This document shows, in pieces, positions 51,357 to 60,470 of a DNA stretch of 64,000 nucleotides. Under the pieces are notes generated by a model, which made no database searches, was not told the origin of the DNA, and worked only from the letters and a program-made list of their open reading frames with translations. The position numbers and the translations under genes were made by a program. Location of the stretch: contig NZ_CP108080.1 of NCBI RefSeq assembly GCF_036181745.1, positions 4,401,001-4,465,000 of the forward strand, in the 5' to 3' direction. The first letter of the stretch is position 1, and each line of letters opens with the position of its first letter. The DNA comes from Streptomyces sp. NBC_00259. GTDB taxonomy: Bacteria > Actinomycetota > Actinomycetes > Streptomycetales > Streptomycetaceae.

Positions 51357-52271
51357 GTGGCAGAACCAGTGGTGCGCATCCCGGATGCGAAGGTCGCCCT
51401 GTCGACGGCCTCCGTCTATCCGGAGTCGACGGCGACGGCCTTCGAGATCGCCGCGCGCCTCGGTTACGACGGCATCGAGGTCATGGTCTGGACCGACCCC
51501 GTCAGCCAGGACATCGAGGCACTGCGCCGGCTCTCCGACTACCACCAGGTGCCCATCCTGGCCGTCCACGCGCCCTGTCTGCTGATCACCCAGCGTGTCT
51601 GGTCCACCGACCCCTGGGTGAAGCTGCAGCGTGCGCAGGCGGCCGCCGAGAAGCTCGGTGCGTCGACCGTCGTCGTCCACCCGCCGTTCCGCTGGCAGCG
51701 GCAGTACGCCCGCGACTTCGTCTCCGGCATCTGGCGGATGGCGAACGAGACGGACGTGCGTTTCGCGGTCGAGAACATGTACCCGTGGCGCTACCGCGAC
51801 CGCGAGATGCTCGCGTACGCCCCCGACTGGGACGTCACCAAAGAGGACTACCGGCACTTCACGATCGATCTCTCGCACACGGCCACGTCCCGTACGGACA
51901 CCCTGGCCATGGTCGACCGGATGGGCGACAGGCTCGGGCACGTGCACCTCGCGGACGGCAAGGGTTCGGCGAAGGACGAGCACCTGGTGCCGGGACGCGG
52001 TGACCAGCCGTGCGCGGAGCTGCTGGAGCACCTCGCGGGCACCGGGTTCGACGGCCATGTCGTCATCGAGGTCAACACCCGGCGGGCGATGTCCGCCGCG
52101 GAACGTGAGGCCGATCTCGCGGAGGCGCTGGCCTACACCCGGCTGCACCTGGCGTCGGCGAGCGCGCCGGCGCAGGGTGGCGGCGGTGCCGACGGTCTCG
52201 ACAGTGCCGGAGGTGGACGTGCCGGACGTGCCAAGGGCGCCAGGGGTGCGGCGGGCGCGGGCGGATCATGA
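51357..52271 (+). CDS. Sugar phosphate isomerase/epimerase-like TIM-barrel protein
   Basis: The ~304-aa protein is a xylose isomerase-like/AP endonuclease 2 TIM barrel: VALSTASVYPESTATAFEIAARLGYDGIEVMVW, PILAVHAPCLLITQRVWSTDPW, STVVVHPPFRWQR, VRFAVENMYPW, HFTIDLSHTATSRTDTLAMVDRM, LGHVHLADGKGSAKDEHLVPGRGDQP and GHVVIEVNTRRAM. His, Glu and Asp at strand ends could hold a metal. Substrate is unknown. GTG 51357 lies seven bases after TAATCT (leaderless); the in-frame ATG 51333 overlaps the Ppx stop. The C-terminus is a disordered Gly/Ala tail. The next gene overlaps by four bases. Confidence 0.85.
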   Translation: MAEPVVRIPDAKVALSTASVYPESTATAFEIAARLGYDGIEVMVWTDPVSQDIEALRRLSDYHQVPILAVHAPCLLITQRVWSTDPWVKLQRAQAAAEKLGASTVVVHPPFRWQRQYARDFVSGIWRMANETDVRFAVENMYPWRYRDREMLAYAPDWDVTKEDYRHFTIDLSHTATSRTDTLAMVDRMGDRLGHVHLADGKGSAKDEHLVPGRGDQPCAELLEHLAGTGFDGHVVIEVNTRRAMSAAEREADLAEALAYTRLHLASASAPAQGGGGADGLDSAGGGRAGRAKGARGAAGAGGS

Positions 52272-52879
52272 CCGGCGCGGCGCCCAGGCGGCGCGGCCGC
52301 CCCGCCCGTAAGGAGGCGGACACCGGCCCCGGCGCCCGTGAGCGCATCCTCGAAGCGGCCCGTACGGAGTTCGCCGAGCGCGGCTACGACAAGACGTCCG
52401 TCCGGGGCATCGCCAAGGCGGCAGGCGTCGATCCCGCCCTCGTGCACCACTACTTCGGCACGAAGGACGAGGTCTTCGCCGCCGCGATCGAGGTGTCCTT
52501 CGAGCCGGCGAACGTCATCCCGGCCGTCCTGGGTGAGGGCACGGAAGGCATCGGGGAGCGGCTGGCCAGGTTCTTCATCGGGGTCTGGGAAAGTCCCGCG
52601 ACACGTGCCCCGCTGCTCGCGATCATCCGTTCCGCGATGACGCACGAGGCGGCGGCGAAGGTGCTGCGCGGGTTCGTGCTGCGACGGCTGCTGGAGCGGG
52701 TGGCGGCGGAGCTGGACGTACCGGACCCGAAGTTCCGGGCCGAGATGGCCGCCTCGCACATGATCGGCATCGTGATCCTGCGGTACGTGATCCAGGTGGA
52801 GCCGCTGGCCTCGGCGGATCCTGAGGACATCATCGAGCTGGTCGCGCCGACGCTGCAGCGGTACCTCACGGAGGAGTGA
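52268..52879 (+). CDS. TetR-family transcriptional regulator
   Basis: The 203-aa protein has a basic N-terminal arm (PRRRGRPARKEAD) and a TetR helix-turn-helix (ARERILEAARTEFAERGYDKTSVRGIAKAAGVDPALVHHYFGTKDEVFAAAIEV). The C-terminal domain of the TetR_C type includes LARFFIGVWESPATRAPLLAIIRSAMTHEAAAKVLRGFV. It overlaps the isomerase-like gene by four bases (ATGA), so the two are coupled. ilvD follows 216 bp downstream. Confidence 0.9.
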   Translation: MTGAAPRRRGRPARKEADTGPGARERILEAARTEFAERGYDKTSVRGIAKAAGVDPALVHHYFGTKDEVFAAAIEVSFEPANVIPAVLGEGTEGIGERLARFFIGVWESPATRAPLLAIIRSAMTHEAAAKVLRGFVLRRLLERVAAELDVPDPKFRAEMAASHMIGIVILRYVIQVEPLASADPEDIIELVAPTLQRYLTEE

Positions 52880-53095
52880 GGCCGACGGCGCGGCGGGTCT
52901 GAGACCGATCCGCGGGAGGCGTGAGGCCCGTGCGCCGAGGGCGCGGCCGGGGCACGGTCGGCAGGGGAGGGAGAGCAGGTCCCGGAGCTGACCGAAAGGC
53001 GGACCTCCGTCCCGCATTCCGGACAGGAAGTCCAGATCTTGGAGCAGCGGCGTAGGCTCGACAACAGCCATATCTGCCTGAAGGAGCGAGCGACG

Positions 53096-54946
53096 ATGCC
53101 CGAGCTGAGGTCCCGCACAGTCACCCACGGCCGCAACATGGCGGGCGCCCGTGCCCTTATGCGAGCCTCGGGCGTAGCGGGCGCGGACATCGGCAAGCCG
53201 ATCATCGCGGTCGCCAACTCCTTCACCGAGTTCGTGCCCGGGCACACCCATCTCGCCCCGGTCGGCCGGATCGTCTCCGACGCGATCCTGGCGGCGGGCG
53301 CGGTGCCCCGTGAGTTCAACACGATCGCCGTCGACGACGGCATCGCGATGGGCCACAGCGGCATGCTGTACTCGCTGCCCTCCCGGGAACTGATCGCGGA
53401 CTCCGTCGAGTACATGGTCGAGGCGCACTGCGCGGACGCGCTGATCTGCATCTCCAACTGCGACAAGATCACCCCCGGCATGCTGATGGCCGCCATGCGC
53501 CTCAACATCCCGGCGATCTTCGTCTCCGGCGGTCCGATGGAGGCCGGCCAGGCCACCCTCGTCGACGGCACCGTCCGCAAGCTCGACCTGATCAACGCCA
53601 TCGTGGACGCGGTCAACGAGAACGTGTCGGACGAGGACGTGCTCCGTATCGAGGAGAACGCCTGCCCGACCTGCGGCTCCTGTTCCGGCATGTTCACCGC
53701 CAACTCCATGAACTGCCTCGCCGAGGCCATCGGCCTCGCGCTCCCCGGCAACGGCTCGGTCCTCGCCACCCACACCGCCCGCAAGGCCCTGTACGAGAAC
53801 GCGGGCCGCACGATCGTCGAGATCACCAAGCGGTACTACGAGCAGGGCGACGAATCCGTCCTGCCCCGCAACATCGCCACCCGCGAGGCCTTCGAGAACG
53901 CCATGGCGCTCGACATCGCCATGGGCGGCTCGACCAACACCATCCTCCATCTGCTCGCCGCCGCCCAGGAGGCCGAGCTCGGCTACGACCTGACCGACAT
54001 CGACGCCGTCTCGCGCCGTGTGCCGTGCCTGGCCAAGGTCGCGCCGAACGTCGCCCCCGGCGGCACGTACTACATGGAGGACGTCCACCGGGCCGGCGGC
54101 ATCCCCGCGATCCTCGGCGAGCTGTACCGCGGCGGGCTGCTGAACGAGGACATCCACACCGTCCATTCGGCGTCGCTCGCCGAATGGCTCAAGACCTGGG
54201 ACGTCCGCGGCGGATCGCCGTCCGCCGAGGCCGTCGAGCTGTGGCACGCGGCCCCCGGCTGCGTCCGCTCCGCCACCGCGTTCTCCCAGTCCGAGCGCTG
54301 GGAGTCGCTGGACGTCGACGCCGAGGGCGGCTGCATCCGCTCCGTCGAGCACGCCTACTCCGAGGACGGCGGCCTGGCCGTCCTCAAGGGCAACATCGCC
54401 GAGGACGGCTGTGTCGTGAAGACCGCCGGCGTCGACGAGTCGATCTGGACCTTCGAGGGTCCCGCCGTCGTCTGCGAGTCGCAGGACGAGGCCGTCGACA
54501 AGATCCTCTCCAAGGTGGTCAAGGAGGGCGACGTCGTCGTCATCCGCTACGAAGGCCCGCGTGGTGGCCCCGGTATGCAGGAGATGCTGTACCCGACGTC
54601 CTTCCTGAAGGGCCGCGGCCTGGGCAAGGCCTGCGCCCTCGTCACCGACGGGCGCTTCTCCGGCGGTACGTCGGGCCTGTCCATCGGCCACGCCTCTCCG
54701 GAGGCCGCGTCGGGTGGCACGATCGCCCTCGTCGAGGACGGCGACCGCATCCGTATCGACATCCCGAACCGCTCGATCGAGCTGCTCGTCGACGACGCCA
54801 CGCTCGCCGCGCGCCGTGAGGCACTCGGCGGGGTCTACGCGCCGAAGAACCGCGAGCGGAAGGTGTCGGCGGCGCTGCGCGCGTACGCGGCCATGGCGAC
54901 GAGCGCGGACAAGGGCGCCGTGCGGGACGTGTCACAGCTGGGCTGA
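53096..54946 (+). CDS. ilvD: Dihydroxy-acid dehydratase
   Basis: This 616-aa Fe-S enzyme dehydrates 2,3-dihydroxy-isovalerate and -methylvalerate in valine, leucine and isoleucine synthesis. Signatures are ICISNCDKITPGMLMAAMRLNIPAIFVSGGPMEAG, ENACPTCGSCSGMFTANSMNCLAEAIGLALPGNGS (cluster Cys residues) and ALVTDGRFSGGTSGLSIGHASPEAASGG (catalytic Ser region). ATG 53096 has AAGGAG nine bases upstream. TAGGCT near 53053 is a possible -10. No leader peptide or T-box was recognised. It is convergent with the kinase gene. Confidence 0.96.
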   Translation: MPELRSRTVTHGRNMAGARALMRASGVAGADIGKPIIAVANSFTEFVPGHTHLAPVGRIVSDAILAAGAVPREFNTIAVDDGIAMGHSGMLYSLPSRELIADSVEYMVEAHCADALICISNCDKITPGMLMAAMRLNIPAIFVSGGPMEAGQATLVDGTVRKLDLINAIVDAVNENVSDEDVLRIEENACPTCGSCSGMFTANSMNCLAEAIGLALPGNGSVLATHTARKALYENAGRTIVEITKRYYEQGDESVLPRNIATREAFENAMALDIAMGGSTNTILHLLAAAQEAELGYDLTDIDAVSRRVPCLAKVAPNVAPGGTYYMEDVHRAGGIPAILGELYRGGLLNEDIHTVHSASLAEWLKTWDVRGGSPSAEAVELWHAAPGCVRSATAFSQSERWESLDVDAEGGCIRSVEHAYSEDGGLAVLKGNIAEDGCVVKTAGVDESIWTFEGPAVVCESQDEAVDKILSKVVKEGDVVVIRYEGPRGGPGMQEMLYPTSFLKGRGLGKACALVTDGRFSGGTSGLSIGHASPEAASGGTIALVEDGDRIRIDIPNRSIELLVDDATLAARREALGGVYAPKNRERKVSAALRAYAAMATSADKGAVRDVSQLG

Positions 54947-54976
54947 CGGCGGTCGCCGCCTCCCGGCACGCTCACC

Positions 54977-57208
54977 TCACCAGCGCGCCGGGGCGGTGGC
55001 CTCCACGCCGAAGACGGAACCGTCCGGCGCGGTCGCGAAGACCGTGCCGGAAGCGGCGACCGGAGCGGGCAGCATCGGCGCGAAGGTGTAACGGCCGTCG
55101 TCCATACGGGGCTTCGTCTGGCCCAGCAGCGCCCCTCGTTCGGCGTCCACCGCCAGCAGCCTGCCGTCCGCCGCCGTCACATAGAGCCGTGCGCCGGAGA
55201 CGACCGGCCGGGACACCCGGGTCACCGACGTCTCCAGCCGCCAGAGCTGGGCGGTGCGGGCGTCCGTGCCCGGTCGGGTGTCGACCGCGAGCAACGCACC
55301 TCCCGACCCGGCCAGATAGACGGTGTCCCCGCGGACCGCCGCCTGCGCCTGGTCGACAGGAGTCTGCAGCGGCACCCGGCGCACCGAACGGTCCGTCAGG
55401 TCCAGGCGCACCACGGCGGACGTGTAGGCCTCGGCGTCGGCCGACAGCAGGAACAGGGCATCGCCCGAGACCTCCACGGGAGTGAGCCGGCCGTTCAGCC
55501 GCTTCTCCCACCGCACGGTCCCCGTGACCGGATCGACGGCCGTGACCCGGCCGGTGCGGCCGTCGGCCGAGCCCGTGACGGCGAGTGCCGGGCCGTCGGC
55601 GCCGGGCGCGGACACCCACTGCGTGCCGGGTCCGCCGCGCCGTCCGGTCCAGCGTTCCTGCCCGGTCGCGCCGTCCAGGCCCCGTACCTTTCCGTCGTTC
55701 GCGACGAGCAGCACGGTGTCGCCCGCGTACGCCACCGAGGCGTACGAGGAGATGCCGGTGCTCCAGCGCACGCTCCCGTCGGCAGGATCGAGCGCTTCGA
55801 GCCGGCGGCCGCCCGCGCCGTCGGGCGCGTTCACATGGACGAGCCCGCCGGACAGGGTCGGGGGCATGTCCACGTCGCTGTCGGCGGATTCTCCGGTGGC
55901 CTTGACCGACCAGGTGATGGCGCCGTCGGCAGGGTTCAGCCGGGCCGCCTTGAGCCCGGGAGCCGTACAGAACAGTCCCGCGTCCGTCGCGGCGTCCGCC
56001 GGGGCATTCGCCGGGGCGTGCGTGCAGACGGGGGTCCTGTTCTCGCCGTCGCCTTCCCGGAGCGGGACGGACCACGGGCGGAACGTCTCTGCGGTCCTGC
56101 TGTCCGGTGCGCTCGTGGGGGCCGTGTCCTCCAGCGCCGCGCGGAGGCCGAGGATCCCGCCCGTGACCAGCGCGGCGATCGCGATGGAGGCGGCAGCCCG
56201 GCGGATCCGCCGCTTCTTCGCCGTGGACGCCGTGGACGCCTCGGACGTCCTGGATGTCTCGGATCTCCTGGACGGATGAGGGGAGGGCGTCGGGACGGCC
56301 GGTGGCGTGGGAGGTGTGGCCGCGCCCGTGGGCCGCCGCTGCGCCGGTATGAACGGGGCCGTGTCCTGGGAGCCGGCTCCTTGGGTCAACGGCCTTAGCG
56401 CGGCCATCAGCTCGTCGGGCGTCGGGCGTTCGGCGGGCGACTTCGCCAGACACCGCAGCAGCAGCGGGGCCAGTTCCTCGGGCACGCCCGCCAGGTCCGG
56501 CTCGTTGTGCACCACCTGGTAGGCCACGATGTACGGGCTGTCCGAGTCGAACGGTCCCCTGCCGGTGGCCGCGTGCACCAGCACCGCGCCCATCGCGAAC
56601 ACATCGGCCTCGGGGCCGACCTCGCGTGGACGTTGGAACTGCTCCGGCGCCATGAAGGGCGGCGTGCCGATCAACTTGCCCGTCTCCGTGCGGAGATCGC
56701 TGTCCGTGGGGCGTGAGATACCGAAGTCGATGACCTTCGGGCCGTCGTGCGCGAGGAGCACGTTGCTCGGCTTCAGATCGCGGTGCACGACACCGGCGCG
56801 GTGGATGTCACGCAGGCCCTCGGCGAGCCCAGCGCCCACCCGGGCCAGCTCCGCGGCGTCCAGCGGGCCGTTCCGCTTCACCCGCTCCGACAGCGTCGGG
56901 CCGTCGATGAACAGCGTGGCCATCCAAGGCCGTTCCGCCTCGGGATCCGCGTCCACGACCGGTGCGGTGAAGGCGCCGCTGACCCTCCTGGCCGCGGCCA
57001 CCTCCTGCCGGAACCGCGCTCTGAACTCGGGATCCGCCGCATACGCGGCATGCACGACCTTGACCGCGAGACGCAACCCCGAGGCGGAGGTGGCGAGATG
57101 GACGACACCCATTCCGCCCGAGCCCAGGCACTCCTCCAGCCGGTAGCGCCCGGCGAATTCCGGATGCTCCGCTTCCGGGACCTGCCCGGCACTGCTCACC
57201 GGCGGCAC
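54977..57208 (-). CDS. Membrane Ser/Thr protein kinase with PQQ-like beta-propeller
   Basis: The 743-aa receptor kinase has an N-terminal Hanks-type domain: glycine loop ECLGSGGMGVVHLA, VAIK-like RLAVKVVH, catalytic loop HRDLKPSNVLL, DFGIS and APEQF. A Pro/Thr/Ser-rich juxtamembrane segment with RRSETSRTSEASTAST repeats follows, then one TM helix (AAASIAIAALVTGGILGL). The extracellular region has ~6 PQQ/WD-like repeats (LEALDPADGSVRWSTG, VRGLDGATGQERWTGR, VTAVDPVTGTVRWEKRLNG, LLAVDTRPG). The propeller may sense a ligand or wall component. GTG 57208 is the likely start. Confidence 0.92.
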   Translation of the reverse strand: MPPVSSAGQVPEAEHPEFAGRYRLEECLGSGGMGVVHLATSASGLRLAVKVVHAAYAADPEFRARFRQEVAAARRVSGAFTAPVVDADPEAERPWMATLFIDGPTLSERVKRNGPLDAAELARVGAGLAEGLRDIHRAGVVHRDLKPSNVLLAHDGPKVIDFGISRPTDSDLRTETGKLIGTPPFMAPEQFQRPREVGPEADVFAMGAVLVHAATGRGPFDSDSPYIVAYQVVHNEPDLAGVPEELAPLLLRCLAKSPAERPTPDELMAALRPLTQGAGSQDTAPFIPAQRRPTGAATPPTPPAVPTPSPHPSRRSETSRTSEASTASTAKKRRIRRAAASIAIAALVTGGILGLRAALEDTAPTSAPDSRTAETFRPWSVPLREGDGENRTPVCTHAPANAPADAATDAGLFCTAPGLKAARLNPADGAITWSVKATGESADSDVDMPPTLSGGLVHVNAPDGAGGRRLEALDPADGSVRWSTGISSYASVAYAGDTVLLVANDGKVRGLDGATGQERWTGRRGGPGTQWVSAPGADGPALAVTGSADGRTGRVTAVDPVTGTVRWEKRLNGRLTPVEVSGDALFLLSADAEAYTSAVVRLDLTDRSVRRVPLQTPVDQAQAAVRGDTVYLAGSGGALLAVDTRPGTDARTAQLWRLETSVTRVSRPVVSGARLYVTAADGRLLAVDAERGALLGQTKPRMDDGRYTFAPMLPAPVAASGTVFATAPDGSVFGVEATAPARW

Positions 57209-57333
57209 GGCCCACCCCCGTTGTGTTTCGTCCGCAAGAGCGACTCACGGAGCCTAGTCGATGATGCGTACAGGGCCGCCGGGGGTTGCTAGCCTGCGCG
57301 GCGCAGAGTGCTCATCATCACGGGGGAGGGCCC

Positions 57334-57705
57334 ATGGCCTTGGAAGAAGCCGAAGCGACCACGGCGACCACAGTGACCGAAGAGGTCGAAGCCGCCCAAG
57401 AGGCGGGAGCGAGCGAAGAGATCGAGGGAACCGCGGCGGCTGCCGAGTCGCTGGGAGTCAGGCGCTACCCGGTGGCGCCCGGCGTGCGGCTCAACGTCCG
57501 CGGCGGCCCCGGCACCTCGTACCGGCTCATCCGGGTCCTGACGTACGGGGTCAGCGTGCCGATCAACTGCCAGAAGCCCGGTGAGAGGGTCACCGGTCCC
57601 TACGGCACGTCGAACCTCTGGGACAACATCGCCAACGGCGAGTACGTCGCGGACGCGTACGTGAACACGGGCAGCGACGGATACGTCGCCGTGCGCTGCT
57701 CCTGA
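57334..57705 (+). CDS. Bacterial SH3-domain protein, 123 aa
   Basis: After an acidic, disordered N-terminus (EEAEATTATTVTEEVEAAQEAGASEEIEG), one SH3b domain follows: GVRLNVRGGPGTSYRLIRVLTYGVSVPINCQKPGERVTGPYGTSNLWDNIANGEYVADAYVNTGSDGYVAVRC. The RLNVRxGPGTSY signature and two Cys (possible disulfide) are typical of secreted SH3 proteins, but no signal peptide is present, so location is unclear. GGGGGAGGG precedes ATG 57334. TAGCCT near 57290 is a candidate -10. It is divergent from the kinase gene. Confidence 0.85.
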   Translation: MALEEAEATTATTVTEEVEAAQEAGASEEIEGTAAAAESLGVRRYPVAPGVRLNVRGGPGTSYRLIRVLTYGVSVPINCQKPGERVTGPYGTSNLWDNIANGEYVADAYVNTGSDGYVAVRCS

Positions 57706-57760
57706 CGGCAGGCCCCTGTCCCGCCCCGGGCCGCGGGGCGGGACAGGGATAATCGGCTCC

Positions 57761-58366
57761 GTGAGCGAGAACCACGAAGCCTCCCCGAACAGCGGCCGCG
57801 CCTCCGGTGCCGCGGCCGAAAGCGGCCCCGGCCCTGGCAGCGGGACCGCCGGCGGCACCGGAGGCGAGCCTGGCGCGGTCCGCACCGGCCCGCAGCCCGA
57901 GGAGATCCGGTTCTTCGGCACCACCTGGGTCGACCATGACGGCGGGTACGGCCTGCGCCGCGCCGGCGTCGCCGTGGGCTCGCTCGCCGCGGCGGCCGCC
58001 GGGTGCCTCGTTCTCCGGTTCGCGTACCAGGGCCTGGAGACCGCCGAGACCGGCGGCTTCGTCAACGCGCTCGTGGTGGTCATGTTCGCGGTGTGCAGCG
58101 CCATTGCCTTCCGCAAGACATGGGAGGGCTTCGCGCGGCGCCCCGCCGACCCGGCCCGGGACGAGTCCCTGCGCAGCCTGCGGATGATCGGCTTCATCGG
58201 TGCGCTGCTCGCGTACTTCTTCCGCTCGCTGACCGAGGCGCCGGGGGAGAAGCTGCGGCGCGGCGAGTACGAGACGGCCCTCGCGCAGTACGAGAAGCGT
58301 CGCAGCACGCGCGCCGGCAACCCCGCCGCACGGAAGAAGCCGAAGCGGAACACGAAGCGCAAGTAG
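57761..58366 (+). CDS. Two-to-three-TM membrane protein of unknown function
   Basis: The 201-aa protein has a Gly/Pro/Ser-rich N-terminus, then IRFFGTTWVDHDGGYGLRRAGVAVGSLAAAAAGCLVLRFAYQGL. Further helices follow (GFVNALVVVMFAVCSAIAFRKTWEGF, LRMIGFIGALLAYFFRSLTEAPG) and a very basic tail (KRRSTRAGNPAARKKPKRNTKRK). It resembles EamA-unrelated conserved Streptomyces membrane proteins without known role. GTG 57761 lies seven bases after GATAAT, consistent with a leaderless transcript. Confidence 0.78.
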   Translation: MSENHEASPNSGRASGAAAESGPGPGSGTAGGTGGEPGAVRTGPQPEEIRFFGTTWVDHDGGYGLRRAGVAVGSLAAAAAGCLVLRFAYQGLETAETGGFVNALVVVMFAVCSAIAFRKTWEGFARRPADPARDESLRSLRMIGFIGALLAYFFRSLTEAPGEKLRRGEYETALAQYEKRRSTRAGNPAARKKPKRNTKRK

Positions 58367-58379
58367 CCATGCCCGCGTC

Positions 58380-59240
58380 ATGATGAGGGGCATGACGCCT
58401 GCGCCCGCCCAGCAGCCTGCACCCGACTTCGAGTCCTTGCCTGATGCCGAGCGAGCACCGGACGCCCGTCCTGCGCCCGACGCCCGCAGCCGAGCTCTCT
58501 CGTTCGACTCCGTCGCCGCCCAGTACGAAGCCGCCCGTCCCAGCTACCCTCCCGTGCTCTTCGACGCGGTCGAGGAACTGACCGGCCGCCCGCTCAAGGG
58601 CTCACGCGTCCTCGACGTCGGCGCCGGTACGGGCATCGCCACCCGCCTGCTGCACGAGCGCGGCGCCCGTGTCGTCGCCGTGGAGCCCGGCCCCGCCATG
58701 GCCGGAGTCCTGCGCCGCGCGCTCCCCGGCGTACCGCTGGTGCGGGCCGTGGGCGACGCGCTGCCGTTCGCCACGGGCAGTGCCGACCTCGTCACCTACG
58801 CCCAGGCCTGGCACTGGACCGACCCCGCGCGCTCGGTCCCGGAGGCCCTCCGTGTCCTCGCCCGCCCGCACGGTGCCCTCGCGCTCTGGTGGAACGTCCC
58901 GGACCCGGACGTCACCTGGACCAGGGAACAGGAGGCCCGGCTCGCCCGCCGTCTCCCCGGGTACCACGCGCACGGCGTCACCTACCGGGCCGCCGCCATC
59001 ATCCGTGGTCTCGACCCCGACCTCGCGCCGGTCTACCGCCGGCTGCACTGGACGCGACGCGTTCCCCTCGACCTCCATCTCGCCCATCTCGGCAGCCGCT
59101 CCTACTTCGCCGCGATCGGGCCCGAGGCCGCCGCCCCCGTCCTGGCCGACGAGCGTGCCCACCTCCTTGAGCGGTTCCCGGACGGGGTGGTGGAGGAGTC
59201 GTTCGGGGTGGACCTCACCGTCACCCTCGCCCCTTCCTGA
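58380..59240 (+). CDS. Class I SAM-dependent methyltransferase
   Basis: The 286-aa protein has a Pro/Asp/Ala-rich lead-in and a methyltransferase type 11 domain: FDSVAAQYEAARPSYPPVLFDAVEEL, SAM loop SRVLDVGAGTGIATRLLHERGARVVAVEPGPAMAGVLRRALPGV, VRAVGDALPFATGSADLVTYAQAWHWTDPARSVPEALRVLARPHGALALWW. This AQAWHWTD form is common among uncharacterised methyltransferases. The substrate is unknown. ATG 58380, 58383 and 58392 are all possible; the last has GAGGGG nearby. Confidence 0.88.
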   Translation: MMRGMTPAPAQQPAPDFESLPDAERAPDARPAPDARSRALSFDSVAAQYEAARPSYPPVLFDAVEELTGRPLKGSRVLDVGAGTGIATRLLHERGARVVAVEPGPAMAGVLRRALPGVPLVRAVGDALPFATGSADLVTYAQAWHWTDPARSVPEALRVLARPHGALALWWNVPDPDVTWTREQEARLARRLPGYHAHGVTYRAAAIIRGLDPDLAPVYRRLHWTRRVPLDLHLAHLGSRSYFAAIGPEAAAPVLADERAHLLERFPDGVVEESFGVDLTVTLAPS

Positions 59241-59651
59241 ATGCCTCGTCCCATGCGGCCCGTGGCCGGAACCTCGTCCGTACGGTCCTGACGGCGCGGG
59301 GCGCACGGACCGAGGAGAGCCATCCCCTCGCATACCCCTCGCGCACCCCGATGCCGTCGACACGGACGAAGCCGTCCGGGCGGCCTCGATGGTCCGAACA
59401 CCGACCTCGCCGCGGCGACCGGTCTCTCACGCGAACCCTGCGGCCATTCCCGCGGGCGCCCACGCGACCTCGTCATGACGGCCGCCTGACCCAGCCCGAC
59501 CACGCCGACGCCCCCCCACCCCCGTGTTCTCAAGGAACAGGCCGTCCGCTCCACCGACCGCCCGCTCCACCGGCCGTTCGCTTCAGGTGGTTTCCGCGCA
59601 ATCGTCCCGCGGGGCGGGGTGGATGGGCACAGATCGCTCGCGGTCCGCATC
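59241..59651. other. Intergenic stretch without a recognised gene
   Basis: About 410 bp follow the methyltransferase gene. Both strands show only low-quality short frames and I see no terminator with a T tract and no RNA gene. The right end leads into the promoter and palindrome of the ABC exporter. Confidence 0.5.
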
Positions 59652-59712
59652 TTGACGCCCATCCGACCCCGGTGGTTTATTCATCGCATGATGAATAAAC
59701 CACCGGGGTCGG
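59652..59712 (+). promoter_or_regulatory. Promoter and 50-bp perfect palindrome over the ABC exporter start codon
   Basis: Perfect 23-bp arms at 59663-59685 and 59690-59712 flank the 4-base centre GCAT. TTGACG (59652-59657) is 18 bp from TTTATT (59676-59681), a likely -35/-10 pair whose start point would fall on the ATG at 59688. The palindrome therefore covers the -10, start site and first codons, ideal for a repressor of a leaderless mRNA. No regulator gene is adjacent. Confidence 0.7.
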
Positions 59713-60470
59713 CTCCGGCAGCGGCCGTCCACGCCCGCGCCCTCAGCGTCGTCCGCGGCACCCGACCCGTCCTGCGCGACCTCGAGTTCGACGTCCCACC
59801 CGGCCAGATCACCGGCCTCCTCGGCCCCTCCGGCTGCGGTAAGTCCACCCTGATGCGGGCCGTCGTCGGCACCCAGGCCAAGGCCACCGGCACCCTCGAC
59901 GTCCTCGGCCGCCCCGCGGGCGACGCCTCCCTCCGCTCCCGTATCGGCTACGTCACCCAAGCCCCTTCCGTCTACGACGATCTGACCGTCCGCCAGAACC
60001 TCGACTACTTCGCCGCGATCCTCGACCCCGGCCGCGCCGCCACCGAGCGCCGCCGCCGGCACGTCACCCAGGCCATCGCCGACGTCGACCTGGCCGACCA
60101 CGCCGACGCCCTCGCCGGACGACTCTCCGGCGGCCAGCGCAGCCGGGTCTCCCTCGCCGTCGCCCTGCTCGGCACACCCGAACTGCTCGTCCTCGACGAA
60201 CCCACCGTCGGCCTCGACCCGGTCCTCCGCCGCGACCTGTGGGACCTCTTCCACCGCATCGCCGCCGACCGGGGCACCACGATCCTCGTCTCCTCCCACG
60301 TCATGGACGAGGCCGAGCGATGCCATCGGCTGCTGCTCCTGCGCGACGGCGAACTCCTCGCCGACGACACCCCCGAAGCCCTCCGCCGCCGCAACGACAC
60401 CGCAACCGTCGAAGAGGCCTTCCTCCACCTCGTCGACACGGCCAACGCCCTCCAGGAGACCGCCCGATGA
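59688..60470 (+). CDS. ABC-2 exporter ATP-binding protein
   Basis: The 260-aa ATPase has Walker A GLLGPSGCGKSTLMRAVVG, Q-loop IGYVTQAPSVYDDLTVRQNL, signature LSGGQRSRVSLAVALLG, Walker B LLVLDEPTVGLDPVLRRDLW and switch His ILVSSHVMDEAERC. It groups with DrrA/NodI-type exporters. It pairs with the ABC-2 permease that overlaps it by four bases. ATG 59688 (or 59691) lies within the palindrome, and a leaderless transcript is predicted. Confidence 0.93.
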   Translation: MMNKPPGSAPAAAVHARALSVVRGTRPVLRDLEFDVPPGQITGLLGPSGCGKSTLMRAVVGTQAKATGTLDVLGRPAGDASLRSRIGYVTQAPSVYDDLTVRQNLDYFAAILDPGRAATERRRRHVTQAIADVDLADHADALAGRLSGGQRSRVSLAVALLGTPELLVLDEPTVGLDPVLRRDLWDLFHRIAADRGTTILVSSHVMDEAERCHRLLLLRDGELLADDTPEALRRRNDTATVEEAFLHLVDTANALQETAR

